NCBI RefSeq assembly: GCF_009870125.1
Contig: NC_046679.1
Location: 9,052,001 to 9,116,000, forward strand
DNA from: Drosophila pseudoobscura
Taxonomy: Eukaryota; Arthropoda; Insecta; Diptera; Drosophilidae
DNA: 64,000 nt
Direction of reading: 5' to 3'
In this document: piece after piece, positions 58,081 to 64,000 of the stretch
Layout: every line of letters starts with the position of its first letter
How positions within the stretch are numbered: position 1 is the stretch's first letter
Translations under genes and position numbers: made by a program
The notes under the pieces: model-generated
Told to the model about the DNA's origin: nothing
Seen by the model: only the letters and a program-made list of their open reading frames with translations
The model's database searches: none

Positions 58081-61000
58081 TTAAACACAGTTTTATTAAT
58101 CTTTCATTTTAAATAGTAATTTGTATTTATCAATTTGTTAATTGCATAGTTTACATAGTAGTTACTCTCCTCAGCAAATGCCCAAATGGGTGTCATTCGA
58201 TTATTGCCCATGTACACATAGTAGGATCGCAGATGTTGTATATAGATTTGAGGCAGATGCTTTTGTTTTCTTGGAAATACATAACTAAATTGCTACACAA
58301 GAATTGTCTTGATAATAATTTGATAACGCTATCATATAATATGTTTATGTATAATACCAATTATGTATATATATTTGTTGTAATTATATTCTCTGTGGGC
58401 ATAACTAGTAATAATTGAATTTGTTTTGTGGGTTTTGCTTTGTCTACACTCTGTGGAAGGGTATTGGTAGTCGGAGTCTCTATTGTTTGTTTCTTTGTCA
58501 TTCATTCGTCAAACACTAACACATATCCTACGCAAATTGATTGATCCCGCTGTATGCGAGTATATCTATATTTTAGTTAATAATTTTTGCAATAACATAC
58601 AACATTTGCAAACAAAGCGAAAGAGTCACGCTACAGGAAAAAGTCAGTAAAATATATTTTTGTCGAAACCTATTGGGGGGCGATAAACAAAGTTTTGTCG
58701 GTCTTAAGATTTTATAATGTCTCAAGAATGCACTTTAAAGCGCGTGTGATAAAAGTTAAATGCTTTTGGCCCCACTTCCGTCAATAAGTCCCCGATAAGG
58801 GTACAACTACGTCAAGAGCGAACCAATGTCATTCCAAAAGAATGGTGCCCAATATCAGACAAGGAAATGAGTATTGCTCGTAGTATTATGGAATATAAAT
58901 AATAATTACAAACTAAAGACCGACAGATTCGGCAAGAGCGAAACTCAAACGAAACTAAAGCGAGCCTTAGCCAAGACACGAACCGCAAAAGAGGAATAAT
59001 ATCTATAGGGATATTTTTTTGTACATAGGTATATATGTAAATATACTATAGTATTTGTTAGTTTACCTATAGCCTATGACCTGTAGAGCTGCTTGAGGGG
59101 TTTGGTCTCAAATCCTAGTTCAGCATTTAGTTCTAGTAAAAGTTCTGCAAGTTCTCTCTGTTTAGTTCTCTGTAGATCTTGACACACATTTGCAGTCTGT
59201 ATATAGAAAAAAAAACCAATTTCCTTTACACTTGTATTTGTGTCCCTTACTTTGTTGCTTCTGTATTGTGTGTGTGTGGGTGTGTCTGCAAAATTGCAAA
59301 ATTCCATTCGGTTAGTATTTTTGTTGTAGACTTATTCAAAATTCCAGACAGTACTCTCGGTTGCATATTGCTCGGTCTCTGCGATTTCGTCATTAAAATT
59401 CATGTTCGGTGTCCAAAATTGTATTCTTTGTTTGCTAATTGCATTGATTAACTAATCAGTAATCAGGCTAAACCCTTAGTTTTCAGTTGTCTACAATTTG
59501 TTAAGTTGTTAATTTATTAACTAGATGAAACAGTTGGTAGCAAATATTTATTACTTATTGTTCTAATTTTAGTGAATTGCCTTTGTATTTTGTTGCTTTC
59601 TGGTGATCCATATTCCTTCTTAGATTGTGTTTCCGTCATCGTAATCTAACCCTAAACGCTATCTAATATTACAATTTGATATTTTAGACATTTATCGTTT
59701 TCTGTTTTCTGTTTCTACGTTTTTGTCAATGTGTGTTCCTCATCCTCATCCTCATACGATTACTCTCTCCTCTTCGCCTCTTCTGTTTTCTAAATGGAGC
59801 TGGAGCTTTCAAACATTATCTCTTTTTTGCTGAAGTTTAAGTTCTTTTACAATATGCTTTGTTTTATTGCTGTTTTGCTGTCGCGAGTATGCGAGCATTA
59901 CATATAAATATTTTGCTTTGTTTTTGGTTTTTTCGTTCATTTTTTTTTTGTTTTTTCATATTTTTCTGGATCACATATTCAAGTAGTTTCAAAATCACAT
60001 AAAAATCACTCTTGCAGTAGCGTATACAAAATACATGCTTCGTCTATAAATATATAGATGTGTGTGTATTGGTACACACTATATATATTGTGTGTTCCCG
60101 ATTCCTGGTTTGATTCTTCTCAGTTGAGATATCGTATCGCGTGAAAAATGGATTGATTGACATGTTCAAATATTGCCTTGCATTTGCATTGGTTGCTTTT
60201 TCGATTCGAGGATAGAACGAACGTCCCTTAGTCGTTTCGTTTGATATACCAGAGTATTCGTGTGTAAAGGTTACATAAACTATGATAGCAAAAGTGTTCA
60301 AACAGTGTCGGAATCGATGTGAGTCAGTGATATTCTCAGAGAGAGATTGAGAGGTATGGTATACGCACTGGTAATTGCGACTCAACAGCTCCATTATAAA
60401 ACCAATTTCTCCATTCATATTTCTCCACCTGTGGTCTGTGTACGCTTATATCATAAACTATTAAAGCATTTACATTTAACACACATTTATTTATTGTTTT
60501 GTTATAATAATTTGTATTTCAAAATGTTTGCTTTTGGCCTTCTCCCTACAAAAACACAGTACAAACACACACAGAGATAAAAGCCTTTGCGCTGCGCTGC
60601 CTTTTCTAGTTAGCTTTTTTAATAATATTTAATATACATACATATATTTGCTTTTCGTGTATATAGGGTTCGTATATATTCTTGTATATCGTCGTAGTTT
60701 TGCTTTTGCTTTTGTTTTTCCATAAATGCCTTTGCAGCTGCGATTCCAATTCATTCACAAGACAGTTTCACTTTCTTTTCGCCGTTTCCGTTTCGTTTCG
60801 ATTCGATTACATATGTAGTTCTTTCAAACTAACTAACAATACATTACATTTGCTCATTCAACTTTGTCGTATGCGACCAGTAAATTGCTCTTGATAACTA
60901 CAATATTGCTGCACAAAAAAATACAATGGTTATTGAAGACGGTTTGTTTTTTCATTAACTCTGGTTAACATTTTCTCTTTAAACTGTGTTCGATTCGCTG

Positions 61001-62455
61001 TATCGAGTTACATTTATTGTTATACTTCCTTCATCACAAATCTGTGTCCAAATGCTTCATAAATATATATATTGTAGATCTATATAGTATATTTCATATT
61101 CGTTCTTGTACCATAAGCCAAATGCTTTCAAATAATTTCATATATCTTAACAACTATTTTCTGACATTGACATTTTGTTTTGCGTTGCTTTTGCCTTTTG
61201 CTTTTACTACATTGGAAGCGTCCATTGAGGGGGCTATGAAAATCAAGGGAAAATTGAGAGTCAGCTGCAAATAAGTACTTAAAGCACTAGAAAAATCACA
61301 AAGTAACCTAATAAGAGTACGAGTATATAAAGAATGTTGGTAATTTGTGTTGTGTGTTCGGCTATCCATATGGATTAAAAAGCCCTATATAAAAAAATGA
61401 ACATATCATTAGGGAAAGCGTTGTCGCATTCAGTTACAAATCAATTTTATGTTCTATAATTACTTTTTGTGCAGTTAAACAAGCGGGGAAATACATGTTC
61501 AGTACAGACTAAGATTTATGATTCGTGAGTTACATCAATTTATGACTGTTGGCCTGGGGGGTCATTTGCTTGATTATTTTGTTTTTGTCGTTTTCACAAG
61601 ATTGAAACACACATACGAGTACATACTATATAAAATATAGTTTTGAAAATCGGCTTATATAAAATCACTGGTGGTTTTGTTGTTTGTTGCTGTTTGTTAC
61701 TGCTGTCGCACGCGACATTACAATGTTAAATCTTCATTAACTTGATCAATTTGTTGTTTTCTATAAATTTGTTAATAGTCAATTGCTAAAAGTGTCTAGA
61801 AAAATTAATATACCATTATAGTTATCATATCGAAAGCCAATTACATTCTGTAATGGTTCCGCATTTCATAATTCTTTAGATAATACTAGTGAAAAGTACA
61901 ATATGACTGAAAATGTGGCATATTTCAATACAAAATTATAGATAGATCGACGAGTAAATATACAAAATAAAAATCAATGGAGAAATGAGAAATATTGCAA
62001 ATTCGTGCAGTAGATTGAATATAACGAAAATTAAAAAAAATATAATTATATAAGAGATAAGTTATAAGATACGATTCAATGTTCAAACATTTTTCAAATA
62101 TTCCTGTATTCATTACAAAAAAAAAAAAAAAAATACATATTAGAAAAATAAAATACCACAAAGTAAAATATATAACTTAATTGTTTAGAGCAGCTAGCTA
62201 ATTCAATTAATAGTTTGTGCCTAGTAATTGCTAATATTCATGATTAATTTGCATAGAGCTGAAGTATACATAACTCATTAGAAAGGTTTGACATATGCCT
62301 TCGATCAGAAGTTTCAACATTTCGCTTACAAAACTAAAGTTTACTTTTGTGTGTCATGCACATTGTCATGCTGTTCGCGCAATGGGCGCGTGTTAATATC
62401 CGATCTCTCAGCCAAAGGGCCAGTTGTGGCCGCCCTGTTGCTGATTGAACATATT
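58081..62455. other. AT-rich tract downstream of unk, possible long 3' UTR
   Basis: Base composition changes sharply near 58080 from mixed/GC-rich to strongly AT-rich, and stays so up to the unk stop codon. There is no coding exon. A minus-strand AATAAA at 58092-58097 lies at the far edge of the tract and could end a long unk 3' UTR; closer signals may serve shorter forms. Confidence 0.4.
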
Positions 62456-63505
62456 CTAGGTATGTGTTGTCATCACCGGCACCTGGCAGTAGGGGCACTC
62501 GGTGACCGAGCCGGCGCAAGTATTGCAAATGGACAAGTGATTGCACGGCTCCAGGGTGACGGTGCGATTGTTCTCCTCGCACTTCATGCACTTCTTTGCA
62601 TTCTCTAAATATAATACTTTGTCAACCTCCTCTAAATCGGTGCGCAGCTTTGACTGAAAGAAGATCGAAGATTATGTTAAATCATCTCACTGGGTGCGGG
62701 GGGTATCAGAGTCAAGTATATCACCTGCAATTGCTTTAATTTCTGAATGGACAAGTCTCGCAGCTCAGCCGGCAAGTTGAGTTGCATCTGAACCAGATCG
62801 TAGCGCTCCTTCCACTCCAATGCCTCCTGCTTGGCCTTGTCGCGGTGTAGTTCGGCAATCTTCAATTTGCAGACCACATCGTCATATCGATTGCTCAGCT
62901 TGTGGATCTGGGCGTTCTTCGTAAGCAAATCGTTTGTCATGCTGCTGTTGTTCTGCGACTGAAGCGATTGCAAGCTGAAAGCGTTCTTGGCCGTATTCAA
63001 GGTATTCTCGAACAAGCTGTTTCCCACCGAGCTGCTATTGATGTCGTCACGTATGGTATTCAATTCGGATATTCTGACCGATGGACTAATGGACAGGCCG
63101 TCGCCGAAGCCAGGGGACATGATGCGCGATGGGAAGAAAAGGCTGTTGTCGTTCTGTGTGGCAGCCGAGAGCGAATTGCTTAGTTTGTTGGATCCGCCGT
63201 AGTTGAATGCATCCATGGCGAAGAGATTGGCGTGATTGGTTGGACTGTAGGTGAGCGAGCTGCTGGGAATGTTGACGGCAAAGCCACCCGAGTTGAAATC
63301 TGTCCAAAATTGAAGAAAAACAAACCCATTCGTTAGACATTAGCCAGGCACGTTCGGCTACTTGGATTGTTTCACTTACCATTAATTGAGTTACTTAGTG
63401 TCGTATTAGGAATGTTAATTGGCGCCGAGGAACGTGTTAATAAGCTAGTATTGGCCAGACTCGACGACAGTGAGTTCTCGCGTGGATCTTCCAGTGAGCA
63501 AGCTA
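62456..63505 (-). CDS. unk: Unkempt, C-terminal part (5' end outside window)
   Basis: Three in-frame minus-strand exons: 63505-63380, 63299-62725 and 62653-62456 (donors GTAAGT and GTGATA; acceptors TGCAAG, GGACAG and TTTCAG). They encode the last ~300 residues: a serine/asparagine-rich stretch (SSSLANTSLL, MDAFNYGGSNKLSNSLSA), a coiled coil (LHRDKAKQEALEWKERYDL... to LSIQKLKQLQ), and a C-terminal RING finger. The ring runs CMKC, then PCNH, ICNTC and CPYC, with all zinc ligands present, and the protein ends a few residues after it. Unkempt is an RNA-binding zinc-finger regulator of translation and of neuronal differentiation timing; its CCCH fingers would lie upstream of 64000. It sits next to hh, as I recall for D. 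melanogaster. The first exon's acceptor is less certain than the others. Confidence 0.92.
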
Positions 63506-64000
63506 CTTGCAAAGAGTGAAGATAGATACATACATTTAAATTTGAGTTAAAGTTAGGCGGATTTGCGGCATTTGCTGCTTTAGCTCTCTGACATTTTGTC
63601 CACAACCAACATTTATAATAGGGAATATCTTGAATATATTGTACATATTTATGTCTTATAGGTTCACCCCAAAATACTCACAACGACTGTCCAGGGGTCG
63701 TGAGAAATTTAATAATTTGCTGGAATTTCTTGTATTTTCCAAAGCATCTACCAACATTTTATTGGTACTATTACCATGTTCAATGTTCAACAACTACGAA
63801 GAGAACGAAACAAAGAGAAAAATCGAGGAGAGCAATGAGAGAGAACGCCAAAGGTTTCTGTGTGGGATTGATTTGTTAAACAATTAGCTGATATGATCGT
63901 TAGCTGGATTAGCGCGGCTGTTGTAATGTTGTTGGTAATGTTGGGGTAGTATGGGAGGATTAGACGATTACATACACATAGATACACAGGATATGCATGA
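63506..64000 (-). other. unk: unk intron
   Basis: No further unk exon could be placed here. The plus-strand open frame at 63630-63887 lacks any family resemblance. The next unk exon is expected to the right of the window. Confidence 0.5.

Noticed and set aside
1-64000. CRISPR arrays, bacterial operons, viral genes
   Set aside because: No regular spacer-repeat pattern, no prokaryotic gene layout, and no retroviral or viral protein frame was seen.

Overview
The window is Drosophila nuclear DNA. It has short introns with GT..AG ends, 5' UTR exons, insect core-promoter motifs (TATCGATA DRE elements, GGTCACACT, ATATACCG), a DINE-1/mini-me transposon, and recognisable fly genes (hh, unk, dgt6, Slbp, Vha100-1, Pglym78). 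Protein divergence from my memory of D. melanogaster and the gene order suggest another species, perhaps of the obscura group, Muller element E. That species call is inference.

Left block (about 1.9-30.3 kb) is a compact housekeeping cluster. Ctl2 (choline transporter-like, +) converges on dgt6 (augmin subunit, -). dgt6 diverges from Vha100-1 (V-ATPase a subunit, +) across a DRE-rich spacer. Vha100-1 converges on Alg13 (-). Next come an M1 aminopeptidase (+), an SLC35B4-type nucleotide-sugar transporter (-), a PAAT-like gene (-), Pglym78 (+), eIF2D (-) and Slbp (-). Several convergent pairs have closely packed or overlapping poly(A) signals. Exon joins were worked out by reading frame and splice sites, and every multi-exon gene complete in the window closes in frame.

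Middle (30.3-34.1 kb) is AT-rich and repetitive. It holds a degenerate tandem array carrying promoter-like ATATACCG motifs, a small unrecognised membrane-protein gene with an in-frame TAG in its first exon, and a full-length-looking DINE-1/mini-me element with 14-bp inverted termini. From memory, the left-block genes and hh/unk lie in different parts of chromosome arm 3R in D. melanogaster, so this is a likely rearrangement junction.

Right block (34.1-64 kb) is the hedgehog locus. hh (-) has three coding exons at 48.66-48.16, 39.96-39.70 and 35.60-34.93 kb, separated by 8.2-kb and 4.1-kb introns, with about 9 kb of gene-free upstream DNA. The 3' end of unkempt (-) follows, ending in its C-terminal RING finger; its 5' part lies beyond the window. 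A very AT-rich stretch at 58.1-62.45 kb could be a long unk 3' UTR. No tRNA, rRNA or CRISPR was found.
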